Numbered from the stretch's first letter, positions 44,951 through 54,824 are shown. The stretch is 64,000 nt of DNA from Gammaproteobacteria bacterium (GCA_030427485.1 JAUICG010000002.1:310001-374000), one strand, 5' to 3'. Program-made: numbers and translations. Notes: generated by a model not told the origin, from the letters alone.

Positions 44951-47344
44951 ATGCATCAGGGAATAAAACTGAAACCGATAGCGGCAGCGCTGGCAGCATA
45001 TACACTGCTCGGTACCGATAAATTGTACGCCGCACCGGCACTCGAGGAAGTTATCGTCACCGCACAGAAGCGCGTGGAGGGGCTGCAGGAAGTACCGATC
45101 TCCATGCAGGTTATATCCGGTGAAAGCCTGTTGCAAAACAACATATTCCGCTTTGACGACCTGGTCGACCAGTTGCCCAATGTCAACCTGGGAGTCAGCC
45201 CGGGAGCGCCGTCAATCGCAGTAAGGGGTATTGGCACAGGCGCATCCAATCCTGCAGCGGAGCAGGCGGTCAGCATGTATATCGACGGCGTATATCTCAG
45301 CCGCGCCTATCAGTTTGCCTCACCGTTTCTCGATATCGAGCGGGTAGAGGTACTGAAGGGCCCACAGGGCGTGTTACAGGGGAAAAACAGCGTGGCCGGT
45401 GCGGTCGTGATCACGACGAAGCGGCCGACGGAGGAGACGGAGGGTTATATACGTACCAGCTACGAGTTCGAAAACGACGGCTACAGCGTAGAGGGCGCGG
45501 TGTCTGGAGCCGTTGCCCCAAACCTGTCTGCCCGCCTTACGGCACAGTACAACGAGGAAGGCGGTTGGCTGGATACCAACACCCGTCTGGCTGCCGATGG
45601 CATAACCCGCCTGAACGGGGAAAGCGACCAGAACAAGCTGGATTTCAGCGTGATCCGGCTCAGCACGGTCTGGCAGGCCACGGAGTCGATAGATCTCTTC
45701 CTCAAGCTCGAGACCGGGGAAAGTAAACGCAAGGGCGTCTGGTACGGCGGCTACGCCATCCAGCCCGGCGCCATCGTCGGTGGACCGAATAACAACCAGA
45801 CGCTGATCATCGACGACTACCACAGCCGTGACCCCGGCTATGGCCTCATCACCGACGGCATCATCAGCAACGGCTTCAGGAACACCTACAACGAGGCACT
45901 CAACCAGTTCGAGCCAACCAACGAAGATCTTTACCTGAAGGTTTCAAGCGAATCGGCCACCGTACAAGTAGACTGGGACGCGGGCGCTATCGGGACGCTT
46001 ACGGCGATTTCGGGCTACTCACAGTATGACCAGGACCAGTATGTCGCCAGTACCATGGCGCCGATCGATTGGCTGACCTTCCAGTATCCCGAGGGTAATG
46101 GCGGCGAGGATTTTAGCCAGTTCTCCCAGGAACTCAGGCTGACTTCGCCGGGTGGCGCTACGATCGACTACATCGTGGGTGCGTTCTTTATGAATCGTGA
46201 CCTGAAGCAGGACGGCGCCAGTGGTTTCTTCAACTTCAGCACCAGCCTCGGGGCGCCGGCGGAGTTTGATTTTATTCCCTACCGCGATTTCAGGGAGAAT
46301 ACCCTGGCGTGGTCGCTGTTCACGCAACTGACCTGGAATATCTCCGACTCATTGCGTTTCAATGCAGGTGCCAGGTACTCTGATGAAAGCAAGGACCTGG
46401 ATGATTTCAGCCTACAAGCGGAATTCCTGGTGAAAAGCCCGCTGAACCAACTGGCACTGGACAATTTCGGTGTCGTGCCATTCACACTTGCCGATGTGCC
46501 CCAGAGCAATATCAGCGACACCAACCTCGACCCGAATTTCTCACTGCAATGGGATGCGGCTGAGGAACTGATGCTCTACGTCTCTTACACCAAGGCCACC
46601 AAGGCAGGGGGGTTCAACGCCTCCGCCACCTCTCCTGACAATACCAATTTCGAACCGGAGGACGCCGAGGGCCTGGAAGCCGGAATAAAAGGGGCTTTTG
46701 TCGACAGCCGAGTAACCGTAAATCTCGCTGTTTTCCACACGGAATTCGACGATTTGCAGGTCAGCGCGCTGGACTCCGCCACTAACTCGTTTTTCTTCAA
46801 GAATGCCGCCCGGGCGACGACCGAGGGAGTCGAGGCGGAATTCCGCTTCGCCGCCCTGGAAAGCCTCGAGTTAGGCAGCGCGATAGCCTACCTGCACGCC
46901 CGTTACGATAACTTCCCCGGCGCGAGCTGTTCTGTGGGCTTATCTCAGCAAGCGGATTGCGACCCGGTAACCGACACGCGCAACGCAAAAGGGGATTCGA
47001 TGCGTTTCGCGCCCGACTGGTCGGCCACGCTTTACGCCAATTACCGCTACAGGTTCGACAGCGGCTGGGAGGCCGGCCTTAGAGGCGAATTGATGTACAG
47101 CGACAAGTACTACATAGCCATACAGAACGATCCGTATCTCCAGCAGGACTCCTTCACAAAATACGACCTGACCGCCAGCCTCACCAGCCCCGGGGGCGAC
47201 TGGATGCTGTCACTGGTTGGCAAAAATATAACCGATGAAACCACGGTCAGTTTCGGTGAAGGTACGCCGCTGCGAGAGGGTGCCTACTGGTCCAATGTCG
47301 ACACCCCGCGCCTTATCTACCTGAACGCGCAATACAACTTCTGA
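44951..47344 (+). CDS. TonB-dependent outer-membrane receptor
   Basis: The 797-residue receptor has a short signal sequence, a TonB box-like stretch LEEVIVTAQKR, the plug domain (LPNVNLGVSPGAPSIAVRG, VSMYIDGVYLSRAY, IERVEVLKGPQGVLQGKN) and a beta-barrel ending in a terminal aromatic (LNAQYNF). This LEEVIVTAQ subfamily is abundant in marine gammaproteobacteria and sphingomonads and often imports hydrophobic or aromatic compounds. AGGAG overlaps the end of the DUF3604 gene. The neighbouring steroid operon makes a sterol-like ligand plausible but unproven. Confidence 0.93.
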   Translation: MHQGIKLKPIAAALAAYTLLGTDKLYAAPALEEVIVTAQKRVEGLQEVPISMQVISGESLLQNNIFRFDDLVDQLPNVNLGVSPGAPSIAVRGIGTGASNPAAEQAVSMYIDGVYLSRAYQFASPFLDIERVEVLKGPQGVLQGKNSVAGAVVITTKRPTEETEGYIRTSYEFENDGYSVEGAVSGAVAPNLSARLTAQYNEEGGWLDTNTRLAADGITRLNGESDQNKLDFSVIRLSTVWQATESIDLFLKLETGESKRKGVWYGGYAIQPGAIVGGPNNNQTLIIDDYHSRDPGYGLITDGIISNGFRNTYNEALNQFEPTNEDLYLKVSSESATVQVDWDAGAIGTLTAISGYSQYDQDQYVASTMAPIDWLTFQYPEGNGGEDFSQFSQELRLTSPGGATIDYIVGAFFMNRDLKQDGASGFFNFSTSLGAPAEFDFIPYRDFRENTLAWSLFTQLTWNISDSLRFNAGARYSDESKDLDDFSLQAEFLVKSPLNQLALDNFGVVPFTLADVPQSNISDTNLDPNFSLQWDAAEELMLYVSYTKATKAGGFNASATSPDNTNFEPEDAEGLEAGIKGAFVDSRVTVNLAVFHTEFDDLQVSALDSATNSFFFKNAARATTEGVEAEFRFAALESLELGSAIAYLHARYDNFPGASCSVGLSQQADCDPVTDTRNAKGDSMRFAPDWSATLYANYRYRFDSGWEAGLRGELMYSDKYYIAIQNDPYLQQDSFTKYDLTASLTSPGGDWMLSLVGKNITDETTVSFGEGTPLREGAYWSNVDTPRLIYLNAQYNF

Positions 47345-47468
47345 ACTGGAATACCAGGATGGGAATCCACCACAGCCCACCACGATCCTGGGCATGCCTT
47401 ACAGGGCCAGCACTGGAGCGGTGCATGCCCCATTTACAAACAGCTATTCTGAACAACCGGAGGAAGAG

Positions 47469-47558
47469 ATGATGAACAAGGAACCTGCTTTAAGCCTCAA
47501 TGGCATCAATCACCTCGCGCTAGAGTCCACCCCTTCGAATGGGTCCAGTCACTTATGA
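47469..47558 (+). CDS. 29-codon ORF coupled to the P450 gene
   Basis: A strong ribosome binding site (GGAGGAAGAG) precedes two ATG codons. The frame encodes 29 residues, including NGINHLALES, and its TGA overlaps the P450 ATG (ATGA). The sequence resembles the very start of glyoxalase/VOC proteins (INHLALEV), so it could be the remnant of a deleted gene or a leader peptide that feeds ribosomes to the P450 start. The P450 has no ribosome binding site of its own. Confidence 0.45.
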   Translation: MMNKEPALSLNGINHLALESTPSNGSSHL

Positions 47559-48985
47559 AATCATCAGTCGAAACGGGCGGATTGGAGAATGCGCCGATAG
47601 ATATCGTCAATGCACTTGACCAGTATGATCTTCCCAGGATACGCGATTTCCAGAAGATCACCCCGGCACCGGACCTGTCGCATATCCCCGGAGACAGGGG
47701 CCTTCCCTTCTTTGGACAGATGTTTCCCCTGCTCAGGGATTTTCATCGCTGGCTGGACCGGCAATATGCAAAACATGGCCCCGTTTTCAAGCAGCAAAAC
47801 CCTCTCGGTGAACTCGTCTTCCTGCTCGGCACCGAGGCCAACGAAATGGTGCTAAAGAACGAATCCAGAACCTTCTCTAACTTCCTGGCCTGGGATGTCA
47901 CCTTCAGGGGCCTGTTCGACAACAACCTGCTGGAGCGCGACTTTTCCGATCACAAGCGGAAAAGACGCATTCTCCAGGCGGCGTTCAAACGCGAGGCCAT
48001 CGAGACACACCTGAAGATGATGAGCCCCATACTGAGGTCGGGTATCAATCAGTTGTGCAGCGGTAAAACCATTAGAACCAAGGATTTTCTGAAGAACCTG
48101 CTGTTGGACACCGGTGCGCAGGTATTCCTCGGAACGGACATCGGTCCGCAGGCCGACAAACTCAATCGTTCCTTTGAGGCAATTGTTGCGGGGACAACCG
48201 ATTTTTTCAGACTGGAGGAAATCTGGTTTTCGCCCTATGCCAAAGGTGTCAGGGGTAACCGGACGATATCAAAATTCATATTCAGCGAAATCGATGCACG
48301 CCGCTGCTCGGACGGGGGCGATATCTTCACGCAGTTCTGTAAGTTGACAGACGACAATGGCGAGCATTTCACCCCAGAGGAAATCAGGGATCACATTATA
48401 TTCCTGCTGTTTGCAGCCCACGACACAACCACCAGCACCCTGTGCAGTACCTTGTATGCGCTGGCTTCGAACTACGAATGGCAGGAACAGCTCAGGGCTG
48501 AAATGTTCGCGCTCGACGATCGGGATCTGGAACTGGCAGGCCTGGACCGTTTGGCAAGAACTGGATGGACGATCAAAGAGGCTCTGCGCATGTATCCCCC
48601 ACTGGCAATGATGCCACGGTATGCACTGGTCGAGTTTGAATTCGCAGGGCATCACTTTCCGGCACACACGCCAGTCGCCGTCTCGCCGCTGTTTACCCAT
48701 TACGAGGAAGGATACTGGGACCAACCAGGGACGTTTGACCCGCTAAGGTTTGCTCCGGAACGCAGTGAGGAGAAACGCCATTTTTACCAGTACATACCTT
48801 TCGGGGGAGGGGCGCACAAATGCCTGGGTTTACACTTCGCCGAAGTTCAGGGGAAAACGTTTCTCTACCATTTGCTAAGGAACTACCGGGTGTCTAAAGA
48901 CAAGACCATGACGCGGTACAACTACAACAACGTGCCTTTGACGTTTCCCCGAGACGGTCTGCCGCTTACGTTTACCCGGCTTTGA
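47555..48985 (+). CDS. Cytochrome P450
   Basis: The 476-residue P450 has the I-helix oxygen-activation motif LLFAAHDTTTSTL, the ExxR in IKEALRMYPPL, the PERF-like FDPLRFAPERSEE and the haem loop IPFGGGAHKCLGLHFAE with the Cys ligand. Its style (long N-terminal lead, PPxPxG-like HIPGDRGLPFFGQM, no membrane anchor) resembles the CYP120/CYP51/CYP26 group. It would insert oxygen into a hydrophobic substrate using separate redox partners, none of which are nearby. It overlaps the convergent AraC gene by 14 bp. Confidence 0.93.
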   Translation: MKSSVETGGLENAPIDIVNALDQYDLPRIRDFQKITPAPDLSHIPGDRGLPFFGQMFPLLRDFHRWLDRQYAKHGPVFKQQNPLGELVFLLGTEANEMVLKNESRTFSNFLAWDVTFRGLFDNNLLERDFSDHKRKRRILQAAFKREAIETHLKMMSPILRSGINQLCSGKTIRTKDFLKNLLLDTGAQVFLGTDIGPQADKLNRSFEAIVAGTTDFFRLEEIWFSPYAKGVRGNRTISKFIFSEIDARRCSDGGDIFTQFCKLTDDNGEHFTPEEIRDHIIFLLFAAHDTTTSTLCSTLYALASNYEWQEQLRAEMFALDDRDLELAGLDRLARTGWTIKEALRMYPPLAMMPRYALVEFEFAGHHFPAHTPVAVSPLFTHYEEGYWDQPGTFDPLRFAPERSEEKRHFYQYIPFGGGAHKCLGLHFAEVQGKTFLYHLLRNYRVSKDKTMTRYNYNNVPLTFPRDGLPLTFTRL

Positions 48986-50039
48986 TTGCAAAGGAGTAAA
49001 CGGACTGCCGAGCGTCACCCTGGTGCGCGTTACGCCAGACGCTAGGCGTGTCTCCCGTCCAGCTTTTGAATGCCGTGCGAAAATTGGACGTTTCTACATA
49101 CCCGAGCCGCTCCGATATCTGGGCAACTTTCAGGGTGGTTTGGCCCAGGTAGTACTTGGCCTGCTCTTCCCGGACCTGATTCAGGAGTTCCCTGTAATTT
49201 GCGCCCTCCCGCGCCAGCAACCGTCTCAAGGTACGTTCACTTACGTTGAGCTTCTTCGCGACATCGAAGGACGCTGGGCCATCCTCGATACCGCGGCGAA
49301 TCTGCTCGCTGACCCGATCCCTGAACGATCTGGCGTTGCGGTTTTTCAGCAATTCGACTTCACATTGCTCCAGCGTCAGCCGTGCCTCAGTCTCACTTGC
49401 GGTGAGGAACGGATGCTCCGCGAGTTTGCGAGAGATATGAAACGCATTGCTATCAGCACTGAACGTTGTTCGCTTTGCAATTGAAGCGAGGAGCGACTTG
49501 CTATACCCAGGATCCGGAAAAGCGAAGCATGCGTGCTCTATGTCCAGCGTCTTTGCCGTCAGCAGCTTATACGCCGACTTCATGTTGGCGACGACGGCTT
49601 CGACCATCACGCGGTTGAGTGCGGCATACTTCGAGTAAGTTCGGAACTCCACGATATATTCTTCATCGTCTTCTCTGCTCGCAACACTGATGAGCGGCAT
49701 CGCGAGGTTTGAATAGCGCGAAAGCACGTTTGTCGACCTGCGAAAATTGCCGCTGCTCATCACTGCCCGGCTGATCAGGCCGAAGCTTGCGATACTGATC
49801 ATCTCACCTATTTCGAAGCCGAACTCCGCGCCCGACTGCTGCATGGCCGCGCCGACAAAACGGTGCAATTGCTCTTCGCTGATAGTGTCCACAAGTGGCC
49901 GAAACGAGTCCTGTGACAGGCCGGCGCTATCCCAGAACGATGAACTGTCTCCGCCCTTACGCGCAAAATACTCGGCGATGTGAGGAAGGAAGACCCCGGG
50001 AATGTCGCCGATGGGGCTATGTGAAGTGTCTCGCGTCAT
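48972..50039 (-). CDS. AraC-family transcriptional regulator (arabinose-binding-like N-domain)
   Basis: The 355-residue protein has an N-terminal effector domain of the OruR/ArgR-like type (QQSGAEFGFEIGEMISIASF) and a C-terminal double helix-turn-helix. The latter includes DVAKKLNVSERTLRRLLARE and VAQISERLGYVETSNFRTAFKSWTG in its usual order (AraC signature LGYVETSNF). Regulators of this group usually activate neighbouring catabolic genes in the presence of a hydrophobic acid or alcohol. It converges with the P450 gene and carries upstream an 18-bp sequence also present before the DUF3604-receptor-P450 set, which makes that set its likely target. Confidence 0.92.
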   Translation of the reverse strand: MTRDTSHSPIGDIPGVFLPHIAEYFARKGGDSSSFWDSAGLSQDSFRPLVDTISEEQLHRFVGAAMQQSGAEFGFEIGEMISIASFGLISRAVMSSGNFRRSTNVLSRYSNLAMPLISVASREDDEEYIVEFRTYSKYAALNRVMVEAVVANMKSAYKLLTAKTLDIEHACFAFPDPGYSKSLLASIAKRTTFSADSNAFHISRKLAEHPFLTASETEARLTLEQCEVELLKNRNARSFRDRVSEQIRRGIEDGPASFDVAKKLNVSERTLRRLLAREGANYRELLNQVREEQAKYYLGQTTLKVAQISERLGYVETSNFRTAFKSWTGDTPSVWRNAHQGDARQSVYSFAIKAG

Positions 50040-50426
50040 ATTGTTATGTTTGTCACGAAAGTAGCTGGCCGGAAATCACCCCTGGAGGCGACGATACTAA
50101 TACAGTCATCAAGTGCGCTGCAAGGCACAGTGCGGGGCGTTTCTACCCTGGCCGACCACAGGGTGCCAGGCTCTAATACACTTGGTTTCAACCCTTTGAT
50201 ATTGTTGATAAATATTTGATCCACGATGCAAACGCGGAGGATAAACACCAGACACTGCGGGCCATCGTCCGAAGAGCGTTGTCCAGCCAATGTAGCACAA
50301 GTACAATCACGATCACCGCTTCGCGAGCAGACAGACCCATGCTCGAACGGGCGCCCCACCGGGCGCCATCCGGCTGATGATTCACTGTCGGCCGCCGCTT
50401 TTTCATATCCTGAATGAGAATTCACA
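50040..50426. other. Intergenic region between AraC and MscK-like genes
   Basis: About 390 bp between divergent genes. Apart from the shared 18-bp motif at 50066-50083, an AT-rich stretch lies at about 50195-50225. No RNA gene, terminator or further repeat was recognised. Confidence 0.35.
50066..50083 (+). promoter_or_regulatory. Second copy of the 18-bp shared motif
   Basis: TGGCCGGAAATCACCCCT is identical to 42468-42485. It lies 27 bp upstream of the AraC start codon, on the strand opposite to the gene. This close position fits autorepression or looping between the two copies 7.6 kb apart. Confidence 0.55.
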
Positions 50427-50432
50427 GTGCCC

Positions 50433-53400
50433 ATGGATACTCCCCGCAATGAACACTCTATAACCGGACTGGGGGGACTCGTGCCCGCGTTGCTGACCCT
50501 GATGCTGGCTTGCGGTCCCTGGAGCGCGAATGTCTCCCGGGGGTCAGTAGAGAGCGACCTCATCCGAGCCGAGGTTGCGCAAGCCAGCCTGGACGCCGCC
50601 ACACTGCAGCTTGCTAATGAAGCGCTGGACGCCACCGACGTCTCCGACCGTGAAGCCGCCCTTCTCACCAAGCGTATCGAGGAATTGCGGGGCGAGCACG
50701 CCGGACTGCCAAAGCGCATCGAGGAGCTCCAGAAGGCCCTGCAACTCGACCGCGAACAAGCCTTGTCGAGCTGGTCCCGGCGCCTGCCTGTCGACGCCGA
50801 TGGAGAAACGCTGGAACGACTGCTGGAACAGCAGCAGCGCAGTGTCGCTGAACTCCAGGCGCAGATCGACGCGGTCGAACTCGAGCTGACAGTCTCACTG
50901 ACCAAACCACTCCAGGCTGCCAGTGATATCGCGGCCCTGCGACGCCGCGTCGAGGACATGGCGGCACCACCGGCCCCTGGCACAGATGCAGAACGGGGCG
51001 TACTGCAGAAAGCGCAACTCTTGCGGCATGCCAGCGAATTGCGGCGAGCCAAGGCGGAACTGGATTTTCGCGTGATTGAACAGGACAGTGCGGCGCTGCG
51101 CCAGCGGCAGTTGGAACTGTCGCTGCGTGAACTGCGGCAGCGCCTGAACCTCGATCAACGTCGTGTGGAAATATTGCAGGATCGCATCGCTAATCTCTGG
51201 CGCACCGAACTGCAAACGCGTATCGAGCAACTTACCGAAACCGAGAAGGAACTCGCCGGCAGTGCCCAGGTGGTACTGTTGGCGGCAGCGGAGAATATCG
51301 GGCTGGGCAGCGAGCTGGTCGATAATCACGAACAACTATCGCGTGATCGACAGACTCTCACCAGTATCGAGGAAGAGCGCGATTACGTGACCGAGGCGCT
51401 GCGGGACAGCCGCGCTCGTCTGGAACTGGGCGGTGCCAATGAACACGTCGGTCGCTGGATGTGGACAGAACGCCGGCGCCTGGAGCCGCCGGCGCGCCTG
51501 CGACAGAAACTGGCCTCCACCAGGATCGCACTGGCGGACTTACGCCTGCGACTGGTCACGCTTAATGATCAACAACAGCAACTGGCGGATATCCCCAGCG
51601 CGGTGCGGGAACTTCAGGTGGCCAGTGAAACAGGAGCGGATGACGAACTGAGCAACGCCGGTTCCGATGAGCAACTACCTCCCCTGCTGCTGGAGCGCGT
51701 CGAACTGCTGAGACTGCTCGAACCGGTAATTACGCGACGCATTGTCGCCCTGCAGCAGAGTGAAACTGCACTGCACGAGCGCCTGGAGGCGACGCAGGCT
51801 TTGCAATCGCTCCTCGACCGCCACTTGCTGTGGCTGCCGAGTCACGGCGTCGTAAATACACAATGGTTGTCGCGGATTTCAGAGGGATTGCACGACCTGA
51901 CGATGCCTTCCCGATTTGCCACCACATTGAAGCTCGCCGCACGCAATATAACCCAGCGCCCATCGGTGTGGATCACCTGCCTGATCGCGATACTCGTGCT
52001 GTTCACCCTGCGTGTGCAGGCACCATCCCGTATCCGTGCGCAGGCGCCGTTGATCGACCAGCCGCGAGCGCCAAACTATCGCGCCACAGGAGTCGCTTTC
52101 CTGTGGACTGTACTGGGTGCACTGCCGATACCGGTGATGCTCGGGCTGGCAGGATTGCTGCTACAGCAACTGGGCAATCCGGGACGCTACAGCGACTCGC
52201 TGGGACGGGCTTGCATGGCCATAGTAGTGCCCTTGCTGGCTGTGCAATTGCTGCGCTGGTCTCTCATCAGGGATGGCCTGGCATCCGCGCACTTCGGCTG
52301 GCGCGAGCGGCGCCGTCAAACACTGTTGCGCGTGCTGCCACTGACGGCTGCGATCGTACTGGCAATGCACTACATCACAACGCTCGCGTTTGTACGTCGC
52401 TCGGATATCGCCATTGATGTGCAGGCCCGCCTCGCCGTTATCACTAACGCCCTGGTGCTGGCCTGGGCATTCTGGCACCTGCTGCGAGCCGGTCGGGTCT
52501 GGGCAACCGGCACAAGACCCTCTGCAACGCATTGGCTGATACGCACTGTATTGCCGCTGTTGCTGCTGGCCAATGCCGCTCTGGCGTTGTCAGGATACAT
52601 ATATTCCTCCGGCGTGCTACTAAGGTCACTGCTGGACAGCATCAATCTGATCATTGTCGTGACGATCGGCCTGGGCATGTTGGAGCGCTACTTCCTGGTT
52701 GGAAAACAGAAACTAGCCCTGCGACAGCTGGAAGCCAGGCAGGCGGCGGCGCGAGAACAGGCTGCAAACGGCTCGGAAAACGTTGTCATCCCCGACGACG
52801 ACATCTCCGTACAGGATGTCGGTGCGCAGACAGCCAGTTTTCTGCGAGGACTGCGGCTCAGCCTGCTCACCCTGGGGCTGCTGTGGGTCTGGGTGGACGT
52901 CCTCCCCGCCATTTATCGCCTGGATGAGATCGCCCTGTGGCACTTCAGCGATACCGCTGCCGACGGGACAGCCATCGAGCTGCCGGTGACGCTCGCCTCG
53001 GTATTGCTCGGTGTGTTCGCGCTGGTAGTGACCGTGCTCGGCTCGCGCAATCTCCCGGGTCTCGTTGAAATCAGCCTGTTGTCACGCACCGGGGTTGATG
53101 CGGCTTCGCGCTATGTAATCACCAGCTTGCTGCGTTACACCATCGTCATAGGGGGCACCCTGGTGGGCTTCAGTTTACTCGGCATGCGCTGGTCACAGTT
53201 GCAATGGATGGCCGCTGCACTGACCGTGGGACTGGGCTTCGGTCTGCAGGAGATATTCGCCAATTTCGTTTCCGGAATCATTCTGCTGTTCGAGCGTCCG
53301 TTTCGTGTGGGCGACGTGATCACCGTGGGCGATATGCACGGCCGGGTCACCCGCATCCGCACGCGCGCGACCACCATCCTTGATTTCGACAACAAGGAAA

Positions 53401-53792
53401 TCGTGATGCCCAACAAAACCTTCATCACAGGTCACCTCACCAACTGGGGCCTCAGCGACACCACTACCCGGGTAATCCTGAGGGTGGGGGTGGCTTACGG
53501 CACCGATCCGGCCGCTACCCGCCATCTACTGCTGCAGGCCGCCGGGGAAGACCCGCGAGTACTGGCAGAACCTGCCCCATCCTGTTGGTTTTTGGAGTTT
53601 GGGGCCAGTTCACTGGACTTCGAACTGAGGGTATTCGTCGCTTCCCTCAATGACCGGCTGGAAGCGCAGAACGCACTCAATATGCGCATCAACGAACTGT
53701 TCGCGGAACACGGTATCGAGATCGCGTTCCCGCAACTGGACCTGCACGTACGCGATATGCCGGCAGCCATTCGCGGGACAGACCCGGCCTAA
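50433..53792 (+). CDS. Large mechanosensitive channel, MscK/MscM-like
   Basis: About 1119 residues from ATG 50433 (GTG 50427 is possible). A signal peptide is followed by a long periplasmic region of coiled-coil helices rich in Leu/Glu/Arg (to about 500), about ten membrane helices, and a C-terminal MscS pore and beta domain. The MscS features are GLGFGLQEIFANFVSGIILL, FERPFRVGDVITVGDMHGRV and EIVMPNKTFITGHLTNWG. The size and layout match KefA/MscK and YjeP. The channel releases solutes during osmotic downshift. The missing E. coli-type K+ sensor cannot be judged. It overlaps the convergent SDR gene by 4 bp. Confidence 0.92.
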   Translation: MDTPRNEHSITGLGGLVPALLTLMLACGPWSANVSRGSVESDLIRAEVAQASLDAATLQLANEALDATDVSDREAALLTKRIEELRGEHAGLPKRIEELQKALQLDREQALSSWSRRLPVDADGETLERLLEQQQRSVAELQAQIDAVELELTVSLTKPLQAASDIAALRRRVEDMAAPPAPGTDAERGVLQKAQLLRHASELRRAKAELDFRVIEQDSAALRQRQLELSLRELRQRLNLDQRRVEILQDRIANLWRTELQTRIEQLTETEKELAGSAQVVLLAAAENIGLGSELVDNHEQLSRDRQTLTSIEEERDYVTEALRDSRARLELGGANEHVGRWMWTERRRLEPPARLRQKLASTRIALADLRLRLVTLNDQQQQLADIPSAVRELQVASETGADDELSNAGSDEQLPPLLLERVELLRLLEPVITRRIVALQQSETALHERLEATQALQSLLDRHLLWLPSHGVVNTQWLSRISEGLHDLTMPSRFATTLKLAARNITQRPSVWITCLIAILVLFTLRVQAPSRIRAQAPLIDQPRAPNYRATGVAFLWTVLGALPIPVMLGLAGLLLQQLGNPGRYSDSLGRACMAIVVPLLAVQLLRWSLIRDGLASAHFGWRERRRQTLLRVLPLTAAIVLAMHYITTLAFVRRSDIAIDVQARLAVITNALVLAWAFWHLLRAGRVWATGTRPSATHWLIRTVLPLLLLANAALALSGYIYSSGVLLRSLLDSINLIIVVTIGLGMLERYFLVGKQKLALRQLEARQAAAREQAANGSENVVIPDDDISVQDVGAQTASFLRGLRLSLLTLGLLWVWVDVLPAIYRLDEIALWHFSDTAADGTAIELPVTLASVLLGVFALVVTVLGSRNLPGLVEISLLSRTGVDAASRYVITSLLRYTIVIGGTLVGFSLLGMRWSQLQWMAAALTVGLGFGLQEIFANFVSGIILLFERPFRVGDVITVGDMHGRVTRIRTRATTILDFDNKEIVMPNKTFITGHLTNWGLSDTTTRVILRVGVAYGTDPAATRHLLLQAAGEDPRVLAEPAPSCWFLEFGASSLDFELRVFVASLNDRLEAQNALNMRINELFAEHGIEIAFPQLDLHVRDMPAAIRGTDPA

Positions 53793-54688
53793 ACGCCGGC
53801 CTCCAGGTAGCGGACACCGGTCATTTCCTGGGAAATCGCCCAAAGCCGGCTGGCGCCAGCGACATCTTTCGTCGCTGTATTGAGTTTGGCTCTCGCCGGC
53901 TTCCCGGCGATTTCCAGCAAGCCGCCCGGTCCGAAATAGTCGCCACCACGGACGTCGCTGGAAAGAATGGCGTGCAGTATCGGTTGCGCTGCGTCCGCAG
54001 CTGTCGGTATGCGCGGCTCGATCTTGCTACGCAGCCAGCGCTGAAAGGCGTTCTTGGGCTGCATGTCCGGATTGCCGGAAGTGATTTCCGTCGCGGCAAA
54101 GCCGGGGTGTGCCGCCAGTGCCGTAACATTCTGTCCCGCGAGGCGACGATTCAGCTCCTGAGTGAAGGTCAACAGGGCGACCTTGCTGCGCGCGTAACCT
54201 TTCATCGGCTTGTAGCGGTCCGCCTGCCAATTCATATCGTCCACCGGCAGCTTGCCAAAGCGATGGGCGAGGCTTCCAACATTGACAATCCGACAGGGAC
54301 GGTCGGCGGAGAACAAGGGGAGCATTCTGCCCACCAGGGCGAAATTGCCCAGGTAGTTGGTGGCCATCTGCATTTCGTGGCCGGCGCGATTCCGGGTCAG
54401 CGGCAAACCCACTACCCCGGCGTTATTGACCAGTACGTCCAGTTCGCCGATTTGCGCCGCGAACTGATTGGCAAAAGCTTCCACAGAGCCGAGGTCGGAC
54501 ACATCGAGTGGCAGTACGCAGACATCAGCGTCCGGCACCAATTCCTGCAGACGGCTGCACGCGACAGCGGCCTTCTGCGCATTGCGGCAAGCCATCACGA
54601 CACGGTAGCCCCGTTGCAACAACGCGGTACTGATGGCAAATCCCAGGCCCGCATTGGCACCGGTAACAACTGCAGTTTTGACAGACAT
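53789..54688 (-). CDS. Short-chain dehydrogenase (retinol dehydrogenase-like)
   Basis: About 299 residues from ATG 54688 (MSVKTAVVTGANAGLGFAIS), with GGAAG upstream. It has the NADP-type loop TGANAGLG, VLVNNAGVVGLPLT and the active-site Tyr/Lys in the GYARSKVALLTFTQELNRR segment. The architecture is like retinol dehydrogenases and WW-domain oxidoreductase-type SDRs. In bacteria the substrate is usually an unknown lipid alcohol or ketone. It diverges from the epimerase gene across a region with an inverted repeat. Confidence 0.85.
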   Translation of the reverse strand: MSVKTAVVTGANAGLGFAISTALLQRGYRVVMACRNAQKAAVACSRLQELVPDADVCVLPLDVSDLGSVEAFANQFAAQIGELDVLVNNAGVVGLPLTRNRAGHEMQMATNYLGNFALVGRMLPLFSADRPCRIVNVGSLAHRFGKLPVDDMNWQADRYKPMKGYARSKVALLTFTQELNRRLAGQNVTALAAHPGFAATEITSGNPDMQPKNAFQRWLRSKIEPRIPTAADAAQPILHAILSSDVRGGDYFGPGGLLEIAGKPARAKLNTATKDVAGASRLWAISQEMTGVRYLEAGV

Positions 54689-54784
54689 AGTTCTTCCCAG
54701 CATTCGAGGGACCGGGTAATCGCCCCCTGTTTGCGGCGGTGAACCGCTTTATTTTGCCGCGGCCGGGATTATATGCCATGGCAC

Positions 54785-54824
54785 GGCAGCGTTCACCTGC
54801 GAATTGGTGAGTGAACTGGCTGCC
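54785..54824. promoter_or_regulatory. Inverted repeat between divergent SDR and epimerase genes
   Basis: GGCAGC-GTTCAC and GTGAAC-TG-GCTGCC form two 6-bp stems with a 2-nt bulge and a 14-nt loop. Central in the divergent promoter region, it is a possible shared operator. Confidence 0.35.
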
